This document shows positions 1-6,902 of a DNA stretch of 31,400 nucleotides, piece by piece. The notes beneath the pieces were generated by a model. The model was not told where the DNA came from, ran no database searches, and saw nothing but the letters and a program-made list of their open reading frames with translations. Source of the DNA: JAEUUM01 sp038326165 (GTDB lineage: Bacteria; Bacteroidota; Bacteroidia; Chitinophagales; Saprospiraceae); contig JBBQJT010000040.1 in the NCBI GenBank assembly GCA_038326165.1, positions 1 through 31,400 of the forward strand, written 5' to 3'. The translations under genes were made by a program, and so were the position numbers. Numbering within the stretch: position 1 is the first letter of the stretch; every line of letters begins with the position of its first letter.

Positions 1-1
1 A

Positions 2-1387
2 TATTTTTTAGCAAAGCTTAGAAAAGTAGAAAGGGAAAAAGCATTTACGTTGGATTGCTACAATTTGCGAATGCAATTTGAATCAGCAAACGAAAAGGAA
101 TTGGAGAAATTAAGAGAAAGTTATATTCAGATTATTGAAAATAAATTCCGTTCGTTAACTCCCAAAATTGCTGATTATAAAACAAGTAAAACCGATATTA
201 ATATAAACACCGTTCGTCATGGTTTCAACTTACTAAAACGAAGCAAAGAATTAGCATATGTAAGAAAGAAAGTAATTTTAGAAAAGGCTCATAGTGATTT
301 AGATAATGATTTTTTTACTGAAAAATTTGATTCCTTTTTGACTTCCATAGAATCGGATTCTATTATTGAGCAAATTCAAGAAGCTTTTAATAATTTGAAA
401 CCTGCAAAAGAATTTCAAAATGAAATTGCTGAAATAATTTCCGCTTTAGAGATTTACAATAATTCATTTGAAGAATGTATTCAAGGGCTACAACCCTATG
501 TTAAAGCATTAAAGGCAGAAACTGAATTTGAAGAGATTTTGTCTCACATTAGATTATATAATATTGACCAACCTTTTGTTGCGTTAGCTTCAAACTATGG
601 TGTACCACAAAACAGAGAACGAGTTTTATTTATCGGGTGTCGCAAAGACCAGAAATTGGTAAAGTCTGTTCCGCCAACTGTAACCGAAAAGGAAAAAGTT
701 ACAGTGTTTGAAGCATTGCATGATTTAGATTTTGTTGGCAATGATGAAGAGAAGTTCGATTATGAAAAAATTGATTTAACAGCAAAATTTAACGGTTCAA
801 CTCAAAAAATGGAATTGCTTTTAAAGAAACGAGCCATAGACGGAAAACCTGAAGAAAAGAAAGGGCTGACTTATGCAGAATGGTCAAAAAGAGGAAGATT
901 AAATGGACGGTTTATAAACGCTAAAAATCCCTTTTATGTTAGAAATTTTGAAGAATTGGAAAATACGTTATTGCATCTTGTTGCACCATTACATAATCAT
1001 AAAACTAGCAAACAAAATGATGACGTTGTAAAAAGACTTGATGTCATTCTAAATACAGGCGATTACAATTTGGCTAAAAAGGAATTAAAAAAAATCGGTT
1101 TGGATTCTGAAAAAAGAAATTATAATGTTTTAAAACCAAATTCTCAAAGTTCAACAATTATGACAATTGCGGATGATTATATACATTACTCAAATCCAAG
1201 AGCATTAACCGTTAGAGAAATGGCAAGGTTGCAATCATTTGATGATTCGTTTGTTTTTCAAGGCAAACGTTCAACTGGCGGTAATAAACGTAAATTTGAA
1301 GTGCCACAATTTACATTGGTAGGCAATGCAGTTCCTCCGTTAATGGCTCGAGCTGTTGCGTTGGAAATATTAAAAAATATAAAGTAG
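2..1387 (+). CDS. DNA (cytosine-5) methyltransferase, C-terminal part (5' end outside window)
   Basis: Transfers a methyl group from S-adenosylmethionine to C5 of cytosine; probably the protective half of a type II restriction-modification pair. The frame is open to the left edge, so the real start lies upstream; the first in-window start-like codon (TTG at 50) is not convincing. Visible motifs are motif VIII (NYGVPQNRERV, nt about 595-630), motif IX (LTVREMARLQSF, about nt 1205-1240) and motif X (TLVGNAVPPLMARAVALEI) near the C-terminus. The catalytic PCQ and ENV motifs are not in the window. About 180 residues of charged, mostly helical sequence precede motif VIII, much more than the usual VI-VIII spacing, so this enzyme appears to carry a large insertion there. 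The stretch between VIII and IX is the target-recognition region. The endonuclease gene follows after 6 bp. Confidence 0.9.
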   Translation, partial: YFLAKLRKVEREKAFTLDCYNLRMQFESANEKELEKLRESYIQIIENKFRSLTPKIADYKTSKTDININTVRHGFNLLKRSKELAYVRKKVILEKAHSDLDNDFFTEKFDSFLTSIESDSIIEQIQEAFNNLKPAKEFQNEIAEIISALEIYNNSFEECIQGLQPYVKALKAETEFEEILSHIRLYNIDQPFVALASNYGVPQNRERVLFIGCRKDQKLVKSVPPTVTEKEKVTVFEALHDLDFVGNDEEKFDYEKIDLTAKFNGSTQKMELLLKKRAIDGKPEEKKGLTYAEWSKRGRLNGRFINAKNPFYVRNFEELENTLLHLVAPLHNHKTSKQNDDVVKRLDVILNTGDYNLAKKELKKIGLDSEKRNYNVLKPNSQSSTIMTIADDYIHYSNPRALTVREMARLQSFDDSFVFQGKRSTGGNKRKFEVPQFTLVGNAVPPLMARAVALEILKNIK

Positions 1388-1393
1388 TCATTG

Positions 1394-2575
1394 ATGAGAC
1401 AATTAACCACCCTTGAGATAAATAGGATAAAACTGCTAACAGAAAAGTCTGTGGAACTTTGTCTGATTGAACCAACCGAAACTGGACTTGAAAAGTCTAT
1501 TATGGATGCCACAGGCTCGGTACGAACGTACTTAAAAGCCAATAATATTCACGATTTTGAATTGCAGAAACAAGGTCAAGAAAGTAAAATTCAAACCACT
1601 TCATTTTTAATTTCATCTAATGAATTAATAAGTTCAGTTGCTTCATTATATCGTCCGAACACTAAAAAAGGAGACCCGAGAATTTGGTTCAAAGGATTAG
1701 GTGCTTACTCAAATTCAAACGATATTTTAGGGATTATTGCTTTTGAAAAACAGTTATATGTTTTGAATATTACGCAGCTCGATTTACATAAGTTAATTGA
1801 AGGTGAAATTTCAAATCCGCTACAGGATTTGGTTGATGAAATAAATCAAATTTCTAACGAAGTTGCAGATGAACTATTGATTCTCTTGAATAAAATTGCT
1901 GCAAAAGGACCTGTTCCTGCAATGTTACAAGCCGAGACTGCAATTGGAAGAACACTTGAAACTCTTTTGGGAATTGATATAAATTCGTCAAAGAAACCAG
2001 ATTATAGAGGCATTGAATTAAAGTCATATCGAGATAAAAGAGGTAATCGGAAAAATCTGTTTGCCCAAGTTCCCGATTGGAATTTAAGCAAATTTAAGAG
2101 TTCTGCCGAAATCTTAAATGCTTTTGGATATAGTCGGGGGGATGATTTTAAATTGTATTGCACTGTTTCAACACTTGTCAAAAATTCGCAAGGTTTGAAG
2201 TTAAAGATGGATAGCGAAATTAGTCAGCTTATTGAAAATTCGGATAAATCAAACATTGGTGACTTTGTTGTCTGGGGTTTGGAAAAATTACATAAACGTT
2301 TACTTGAAAAGCACAATGAAACTTTTTGGATTGCTGCGGATTCTATCACGATTGGCGGAAAAGAACATTTTCAATACAAAAAAGTCGAGCACACTAAAAA
2401 GCCAATTGTCTCACAGTTTGATATTTTATTAGAGCAAGGAATTATTACACTTGACCACTTGATAAAAAGAAAACCTACTAGAAGCGTTGTTGAGAAAGGT
2501 CCCATTTTTAAAATAAAACCTAACGCTTTGGATTTATTATTTCCACCGAGTCAATCTTATTCTTTGCTGTCGTAG
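1394..2575 (+). CDS. MvaI/BcnI-family type II restriction endonuclease
   Basis: Cleaves unmodified DNA as the partner of the adjacent methyltransferase. MvaI and BcnI cut CC(W/S)GG-type sites as monomers; whether this protein keeps that specificity cannot be read from sequence. Features fitting the family are the N-terminal block LEKSIMDATGSVRTYLK, the segment ASLYRPNTKKGDPRIWF, and a PD-(D/E)xK-like active site PDYRGIELK with D203, E208 and K210 (numbered from the ATG at 1394). An in-frame TTG at 1391 lies immediately upstream; ATG is preferred. At 393 aa it is longer than MvaI or BcnI themselves, the extra length being an N-terminal domain of about 150 residues. Six bp from the methyltransferase stop, same strand, so cotranscription is likely. 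No C protein is visible. Confidence 0.85.
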   Translation: MRQLTTLEINRIKLLTEKSVELCLIEPTETGLEKSIMDATGSVRTYLKANNIHDFELQKQGQESKIQTTSFLISSNELISSVASLYRPNTKKGDPRIWFKGLGAYSNSNDILGIIAFEKQLYVLNITQLDLHKLIEGEISNPLQDLVDEINQISNEVADELLILLNKIAAKGPVPAMLQAETAIGRTLETLLGIDINSSKKPDYRGIELKSYRDKRGNRKNLFAQVPDWNLSKFKSSAEILNAFGYSRGDDFKLYCTVSTLVKNSQGLKLKMDSEISQLIENSDKSNIGDFVVWGLEKLHKRLLEKHNETFWIAADSITIGGKEHFQYKKVEHTKKPIVSQFDILLEQGIITLDHLIKRKPTRSVVEKGPIFKIKPNALDLLFPPSQSYSLLS

Positions 2576-2591
2576 TAAATGTCATCAGTTT

Positions 2592-2680
2592 TGTGCGGTG
2601 GCAAAAATCTAGGCTTTTTTGCATGCGAAGCAGTCGCCCATATGATGGGGCAAGCAAATGTGCCTGAATGTGCGGTTGGC
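2592..2680. repeat. GT-rich noncoding tract with an imperfect direct repeat
   Basis: The 3' flank of the endonuclease gene is unusually G/T-rich. TGTGCGGTGGC at 2592-2602 recurs as TGTGCGGTTGGC at 2669-2680. Between the copies is a short hairpin (GCCCAT at 2636-2641 against ATGGGGC at 2645-2651, one bulged base). Composition differs from the A+T-rich neighbours. A plus-strand frame at 2579-2782 crosses it, but its product is low-complexity and resembles nothing known to me. I see no integron core site and no CRISPR unit. It may be a boundary of the acquired restriction cassette; that is inference. Confidence 0.4.
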
Positions 2681-2738
2681 TTTTTATTTCTGTCGTTTAG
2701 TTTGTTCACTGTGGTTGTCTTTTTAGAATTGGCGGTAA

Positions 2739-3062
2739 CTATTGCATACCCACAAACACCCTCATATACATTACAAAACTAATCATGTTAATTAAGATAT
2801 CCAATTCGTCAATCGGGCTCTTGATTATAGATTTTAATTTGTCCGCTATTTCGGTATAAATCTTAATGGTTTTAGACGGGCGTGGCCAAGATATTATTGT
2901 AATACGCTCAAATTACACCCATTCACCCATTTCATGCCAATTGACTACCCCTCTAAAAGTATCACCAAAGCGTACAATTGGCTATTTATAAATATGCGCT
3001 TACCGCATTGGTTCGTCGTTCGGAATTACTTTACCCTTCACTGATAAGACAGTAATCGGCAT
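2739..3062 (-). pseudogene. Decayed reading frame with three in-frame stops, product unrecognised
   Basis: Reading the minus strand from ATG at 3062 to TAG at 2739 gives 107 codons that stay in one frame but are broken by TAA (codon 21), TAG (codon 27) and TAA (codon 50). The pieces between the stops look protein-like rather than random: MPITVLSVKGKVIPNDEPMR, then PIVRFGDTFRGVVNWHE, then ITIISWPRPSKTIKIYTEIA and KSIIKSPIDELDILI. Each stop is one C-to-T change from a glutamine codon (CAA or CAG), so simple decay of a small gene is plausible. I do not recognise the family. The end overlaps the GT-rich tract and may not be original. It lies between a restriction cassette and a core gene, a place where relics of transfer collect. 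Chance cannot be excluded. Confidence 0.38.
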
Positions 3063-3125
3063 GTGGTTACAACTTCATTTCAGGCGTACCGCACCAAACT
3101 TCACTTGCTTGATGATCAATTTATA

Positions 3126-3908
3126 TTATTTGCCGTCCAATATATTGCCCAATCCACCCAGCACGCTGCCTTCTTCCTTGCGGTTCATGCCTCCATAGGC
3201 TATCACTCTGGATGCGAGTCTGCTGATGGGTAGGCTTTGAATCCACACTTTGCCTGGCCCGCGCAGAGTTGCATAAAATAAACCTTCGCCGCCAAAAACC
3301 ATGTTTTTGATGCCTTTTACAAATTGAATATCGTAGTCGACATTGCTGGTAAAAGCTACAATACATCCTGTGTCTATCTTGATGAGTTCGCCTACTTCGA
3401 GTGCGCGCTCCAAAACATATCCTCCGGCATGGACAAATGCCATACCGTCACCTTCCAATTTTTGCATGATGAATCCTTCTCCTCCAAACAATCCTGTTCC
3501 CAGTTTTCGTTGGAATTCAATGCCTATGCTGACTCCTTTGGCAGCACACAAAAACGCATCTTTTTGGCAAATCATCTTACCTCCTAGTGCTGATAAATCC
3601 ATTGGAATAATCTTGCCCGGGTAGGGTGCAGCAAAACTTACTCTTTGCTTAATTGCTCCGTTGTTGGTGAATGCGGTCATAAATAAACTTTCTCCTGTCA
3701 GGAGTCGCTTGCCTGCACTCAGCATTTTATCAAAAAATCCACCAGTTTGTTGGCTTCCATCTCCAAATATTGTTTGCATTTCTATTCCTTCATCCATCAT
3801 CATAAAACTGCCTGATTCTCCCATCGCAGTTTCTCCAGGATCCAATTCCAATTCAACGCATTGCATCTCTTCGCCCCAAACCTTGAAATCTATTTCATGA
3901 CTTTTCAT
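3126..3908 (-). CDS. AIM24 / TIGR00266 family protein
   Basis: A 260-aa protein of the AIM24 (TIGR00266, formerly DUF124) family, a widespread beta-rich trimer-forming fold of unclear biochemical role in bacteria; the yeast namesake is mitochondrial. Family hallmarks seen are an N-terminal segment MQCVELELDPGETAMGESGS, the glycine-rich central part KLGTGLFGGEGFIMQKLEGD, a matching second half with NMVFGGEGLFYATLRGPGKV, and a C-terminal Gly-rich tail (GGLGNILDGK). No signal peptide or membrane segment, so probably cytosolic. The internal similarity of the two GGEG segments reflects the family's pseudo-repeat. A -7-like promoter element lies 16 bp upstream of the ATG. It sits 77 bp downstream of the TonB-dependent receptor on the same strand; I see no terminator between them, so partial readthrough is possible. 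Confidence 0.85.
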   Translation of the reverse strand: MKSHEIDFKVWGEEMQCVELELDPGETAMGESGSFMMMDEGIEMQTIFGDGSQQTGGFFDKMLSAGKRLLTGESLFMTAFTNNGAIKQRVSFAAPYPGKIIPMDLSALGGKMICQKDAFLCAAKGVSIGIEFQRKLGTGLFGGEGFIMQKLEGDGMAFVHAGGYVLERALEVGELIKIDTGCIVAFTSNVDYDIQFVKGIKNMVFGGEGLFYATLRGPGKVWIQSLPISRLASRVIAYGGMNRKEEGSVLGGLGNILDGK

Positions 3909-3924
3909 CGTTTTATTTTTTTGT

Positions 3925-3932
3925 CAAATTTA
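3925..3932 (-). promoter_or_regulatory. Putative -7 element upstream of the AIM24-family gene
   Basis: On the minus strand the octamer reads TAAATTTG, matching the Bacteroidota -7 consensus TAnnTTTG. The implied start site is only about 10 nt ahead of the ATG, and no TTG lies at the proper -33 distance, so this is a weaker prediction than the others. Confidence 0.35.
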
Positions 3933-3985
3933 GAAACTTTTCAATGCTTTGGGTCTAGTAATTTGGCGAAATTCTTTCTAATTTT

Positions 3986-6376
3986 CTACCAACTGACTCT
4001 TAAAGTCAACATACCGTTTATACCAGCCTGTGGAAAAACAAAGTTTTCAGTCACCAATTGTCCTGAAGTATAACTATAGGTGTACCCATTGTTTGCATAC
4101 CTTACATTCAATAGGTTGTACACATCTGCAATAATATCAAATGCCTTACACCAACTTGGCTTGAAATGTAAACCTATTTGCGTATTGATGGTATTGTATG
4201 GATCCAAAGACCTAGATTTATTCTGGGTATTGTCCAGATATTGTCGCCCTACATATTTGCTTGAAACGGATGCATGAAATACTTGCTTGCTGTAATTCAA
4301 TTGCGCAAAGCCAATTCCATTTGGCGAAAATGAAATGTCTTTATTTTCATGAAATACGATATCGGCTGCTCCATTGTCATAATTGAATATCTCTTCCTCA
4401 AATGCTTTTATTTTATTGCGACTCCAAGTGTAGTTGCCTCCAATATCCCAATGGGTTGATAGTTGGTATTTGGCTTGAAGCTCCGTTCCAATTCGGTAAC
4501 TGTTGGGTATGTTGACTCTCAAAGCAGCGCCAGTGTCATTTATTTTGCCGGTTTGCACCAGTTGATTTTTGTAAAACATACCGTAGATGTTCACCTGACC
4601 AGTAAAATTGCCTTTTGAAGTTTGGATTCCCAATTCCATATTTTGCATGGATTCTTGTTGGGGCTGTATGATATTTTGGTTCTGTATGAAGTCTTCCCTT
4701 AGTGGTGGTGCTTGTGCATAACTATAACTTCCGCTCAGAATGCTACGCTCCAAGAAGGCATAACTGGCTCCTATTTTGGGATTCACAAAGAGGTAGTCGT
4801 AGGTGATATTTACGGGCGTTTTGCCATTTTCAATACCTATACATTCATATTTGAGTTTCCGTACCTGCACATCTGCATGGACATCAAGTCTGTCATTGAC
4901 ATGAAATGATTGATTCACAAAGGCTGACATTTCAGTATAATTGCTTCGAGTCCTGTAATATTCCTGACCAGCAGTGAGATTGAAGTTATTTTGAGTCCAG
5001 TTAATTTTTCCAAAATGTGTTCCATTGTAGAAATTGCTGATCAATCCGATTCTTGAGGTCAGCCTTGCTCCTTCATAATTCACAAATAGACGGGCACCAC
5101 CAAATAGGTTTGACAACCACCTTTCTCGCACCAAATTTGTATATATAATAGTATCCCCAGTGTCGACGTAGTTATTCATATTGTCGTTAGTTCGGTATTC
5201 TTCATAAAATCCTGAACCTTGTCTGGCATGAAATATTCCTCCTGCTGACCATTTTGAGTCGAAGGCATGTGTGCCAATGAATTGAACATGGTCTTGTTTG
5301 AAATTGTCATTTTGGTTTTCGTAAGTAAACACATTGTATCTCTGATCGCTATTAATTAGTCGGGTAGCTTCTTGCTCTGTTATGAAATTTCTGTCAATAT
5401 ATGACTGCATCCCAGCTTGATCGTTTTTAAATCTGGATTCTGGAACACCGTTCCATGATTGGTAGGTAGTTTCCCTGCCCGTCCAAGCTAGTAGTTTGAA
5501 AATACTTTTTTTGTTCATGTAGCTCAAAGCTCCAAACAGGGACTGCAAATCGCTTTTAGCCCGATCCACAAATCCGTCCGATTGGATGTTGGATAGTCTG
5601 CCTTCCAAACTGAGGCCATTCTTGAGCGTTCCTGTTCCGAATGAGACACTTTGCCTTCTGGAATTGAAACTCCCTACACCTAGGTCGATGTTCGCATAGG
5701 GTAGCGGGGTAACATTGTTTGTCATAAGCGAAATGTTTGCTCCAAAGGAACCTGAGCCATTGGAACTGACTGAAAGTCCTCTAGATACCTGGATTTGCTG
5801 AACCGATGAAGCAAAGTCCGGAAGATCAACCCAAAACACCTGATGTGATTCTACTTCATTGAGCTGAACGCCATTGATGTTGATATTAATTCGGGTTTGA
5901 TCGACACCGCGAATTCTCATCGATGTATATCCAATACCATTGCCTGCATCACTGGTGGTTACAACTGAAGGCATTGATTCCAATATCATCGGCATATCTC
6001 TGCCATTGTTGAGTTTTTGGAGCTCAGTTTTACCCCATTTGGTAGTATTACATCCATCTCTTGATCCAGTAAAGTTCGATAATATTTCTACTGATGATAG
6101 TTGCCGCAGCCAGGTTGTGTCAGCAATAGGTACAGAATCCTTTTTGAACCCCAAATACCCATTAGGCGTATTTTGCCCAAAGGGATCACGAAATACATAG
6201 TTTTTGTCGGGGTTAACTGCAACAGAATATTGATTTTGATCAATATTGTTGTCGATTTCGCCCATAGTAGAACTTAGGTTGAAGCCAACTTCAGTCAAAT
6301 GATGGGTAATGGGTTTTGTAAAAACAGCAACATGAGGCGAACCTATGAGCAGGAATAAGATAAAATACTTAAGCAT
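3986..6376 (-). CDS. TonB-dependent outer-membrane receptor, TPP-riboswitch controlled (probable thiamine receptor)
   Basis: A 796-aa outer-membrane active transporter powered by TonB. I place the start at ATG 6376 (MLKYFILFLLIG, a signal peptide); the frame extends to an ATG at 6445, but that codon lies inside the P1 stem of the riboswitch and cannot be the start. After an N-terminal extension of about 80 residues comes the plug: ELQKLNNGRDMPMILESMPS, then MRIRGVDQTRININING, then DFASSVQQIQVSRG. The rest is the 22-strand barrel with alternating aromatic strands, ending in the typical terminal strand GINGMLTLRVSW. There is no carboxypeptidase-regulatory-like or SusC-type N-terminal domain, so it is a SusD-independent, small-ligand receptor. 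TPP-regulated receptors of this kind are known in Bacteroidota as outer-membrane thiamine receptors. No thiamine permease or kinase is next to it. Substrate is inferred from the riboswitch. Confidence 0.88.
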   Translation of the reverse strand: MLKYFILFLLIGSPHVAVFTKPITHHLTEVGFNLSSTMGEIDNNIDQNQYSVAVNPDKNYVFRDPFGQNTPNGYLGFKKDSVPIADTTWLRQLSSVEILSNFTGSRDGCNTTKWGKTELQKLNNGRDMPMILESMPSVVTTSDAGNGIGYTSMRIRGVDQTRINININGVQLNEVESHQVFWVDLPDFASSVQQIQVSRGLSVSSNGSGSFGANISLMTNNVTPLPYANIDLGVGSFNSRRQSVSFGTGTLKNGLSLEGRLSNIQSDGFVDRAKSDLQSLFGALSYMNKKSIFKLLAWTGRETTYQSWNGVPESRFKNDQAGMQSYIDRNFITEQEATRLINSDQRYNVFTYENQNDNFKQDHVQFIGTHAFDSKWSAGGIFHARQGSGFYEEYRTNDNMNNYVDTGDTIIYTNLVRERWLSNLFGGARLFVNYEGARLTSRIGLISNFYNGTHFGKINWTQNNFNLTAGQEYYRTRSNYTEMSAFVNQSFHVNDRLDVHADVQVRKLKYECIGIENGKTPVNITYDYLFVNPKIGASYAFLERSILSGSYSYAQAPPLREDFIQNQNIIQPQQESMQNMELGIQTSKGNFTGQVNIYGMFYKNQLVQTGKINDTGAALRVNIPNSYRIGTELQAKYQLSTHWDIGGNYTWSRNKIKAFEEEIFNYDNGAADIVFHENKDISFSPNGIGFAQLNYSKQVFHASVSSKYVGRQYLDNTQNKSRSLDPYNTINTQIGLHFKPSWCKAFDIIADVYNLLNVRYANNGYTYSYTSGQLVTENFVFPQAGINGMLTLRVSW

Positions 6377-6404
6377 GAAAAAGCCATTAAAAGTGAAATA
6401 AATA

Positions 6405-6426
6405 CCAAAACCAGGGGTTGGTTTGG
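6405..6426 (-). promoter_or_regulatory. Hairpin in the riboswitch expression platform
   Basis: Between the aptamer (ending 6443) and the start codon (6376) the minus strand carries CCAAACCA, loop ACCCC, then TGGTTTTGG: an 8-bp stem with one bulged T. It is followed by a T-rich but broken run (TATTTATTTCAC). This could be a weak intrinsic terminator or part of a switching structure; which one cannot be decided by eye. Confidence 0.45.
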
Positions 6427-6442
6427 CCAATATTTCATGACA

Positions 6443-6524
6443 CATTTCCTCTTACGGCATTATCCGTCCAAGTTATGTGGGTCTGATCTCAGAATCTTGC
6501 CTGAAGCAAGAAACACCCCAAATG
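6443..6524 (-). promoter_or_regulatory. TPP (THI-box) riboswitch
   Basis: The minus strand contains the conserved thiamine pyrophosphate aptamer elements in order: GGGGTG (6514-6519), a P3 hairpin TCTTGC-TTCA-GGCAAGA, CTGAGA (6486-6491), ACCC, a P4/P5 region ACTTGGACGG and GGATAATGCC (6456-6465), then GAGGAAATG. P1 closes with CATTT (6520-6524) against AAATG (6443-6447). The 3' part (CCGTAAGAGGAA) departs slightly from the usual CCAGCGNAGGGAA. It starts within about 6 nt of the predicted transcription start and leads to the TonB-dependent receptor, 66 nt downstream. The expected effect is repression when intracellular TPP is high. Confidence 0.88.
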
Positions 6525-6529
6525 ATCAA

Positions 6530-6537
6530 CAAATATA
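6530..6537 (-). promoter_or_regulatory. -7 promoter element for the riboswitch-receptor transcript
   Basis: The minus-strand octamer TATATTTG matches the Bacteroidota consensus TAnnTTTG exactly. The predicted transcript would start around 6524, just where the TPP aptamer begins, which supports both calls. No clear TTG -33 box is present at 17-21 bp. Confidence 0.6.
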
Positions 6538-6757
6538 GATATCTTCTCTAACTTCTAGTTCATAGATACAAGGAATTAAAAATTTATTTCTGGAAAACAT
6601 TTAGAAAAACTTGAAAAAGCAATTGAAGTAGATATGTTGGTAAAAATCTTAGTTTGCTGAATCTTTAAAAGTATCTATTATGTTTTGTGAGTATATAAAA
6701 TAATTCTATTTAGTTGCATTTCAACAACATGGTCAATAATATTTGTTTCACATTTAT

Positions 6758-6778
6758 TATTTAGAAAACGTCTAAATA
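6758..6778. promoter_or_regulatory. Perfect 8-bp inverted repeat, candidate operator of the respiratory operon
   Basis: TATTTAGA (6758-6765), spacer AAACG, TCTAAATA (6771-6778): a perfect inverted repeat with 21-bp span. Its centre lies about 68 bp before the predicted start of the act-cox transcript, a usual place for an upstream activator dimer. It does not match the FNR/CRP consensus (TTGAT-N4-ATCAA). Too A+T-rich and without a T-run to be a terminator for either strand. Function is inferred from position and symmetry. Confidence 0.4.
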
Positions 6779-6779
6779 G

Positions 6780-6796
6780 GTACATGTTTTGTACAT
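6780..6796. promoter_or_regulatory. GTACAT direct repeat next to the -33 box
   Basis: GTACAT occurs at 6780-6785 and again at 6791-6796, an 11-bp period (one helical turn), starting 2 bp after the inverted repeat and ending 4 bp before the predicted -33 TTG. Direct repeats phased like this are typical of response-regulator sites. Short enough to be chance. Confidence 0.25.
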
Positions 6797-6799
6797 AGC

Positions 6800-6830
6800 T
6801 TGGTCTTGTATGTTAAGACAACTAATTTTG
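6800..6830 (+). promoter_or_regulatory. Promoter of the act-cox respiratory operon
   Basis: TTG at 6800-6802 and TAATTTTG at 6823-6830, separated by 20 bp, match the Bacteroidota sigma-A pattern TTG-N(about 19-20)-TAnnTTTG. The start site would be about 6836, giving a leader of roughly 65 nt before actA. In the rest of the divergent intergenic region (6538-6757) I see no gene; only A+T-rich sequence. Confidence 0.6.
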
Positions 6831-6902
6831 TGCCTTACAAATCTATGACCATTTTATATTATAGAATTGTTGAGAAAAACTTCTATTGAAAATCAATTGA
6901 AT

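Noticed and set aside
2579..2782. Plus-strand frame of 67 codons after the endonuclease
   Set aside because: Crosses the GT-rich tract, odd composition (Cys, Phe, Val rich), no recognisable similarity and no ribosome or promoter signal; overlaps the more protein-like minus-strand remnant.
2576..2790. Integron attC site or CRISPR array in the repeat tract
   Set aside because: No paired GTTRRRY/RYYYAAC core sites, no integrase, and only two imperfect repeat copies with no regular spacers.
2739..3062. Stop-codon reassignment (TAA/TAG read as Gln) as an explanation for the broken frame
   Set aside because: The neighbouring genes end at TAA, TAG and TGA in the normal way, so decay of a pseudogene is the simpler reading.
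3324..3900. Several plus-strand frames of 79-93 codons within the AIM24 gene
   Set aside because: All lie antisense to a clearly recognised conserved gene and have no features of their own.
6377..6445. N-terminal extension of the TonB-dependent receptor to ATG 6445
   Set aside because: This ATG is in the 3' strand of the riboswitch P1 stem; the signal peptide begins at the Met at 6376.
6585..6660. Short plus-strand peptide LEKLEKAIEVDMLVKILV resembling the end of an XRE-type helix-turn-helix
   Set aside because: Only about 26 codons between stops in A+T-rich sequence, with no start or other half of the domain; likely chance.
6867..6902. Upstream TTG start for actA
   Set aside because: The signal peptide starts at ATG 6903; the extra twelve residues are polar and precede a normal MKR n-region.
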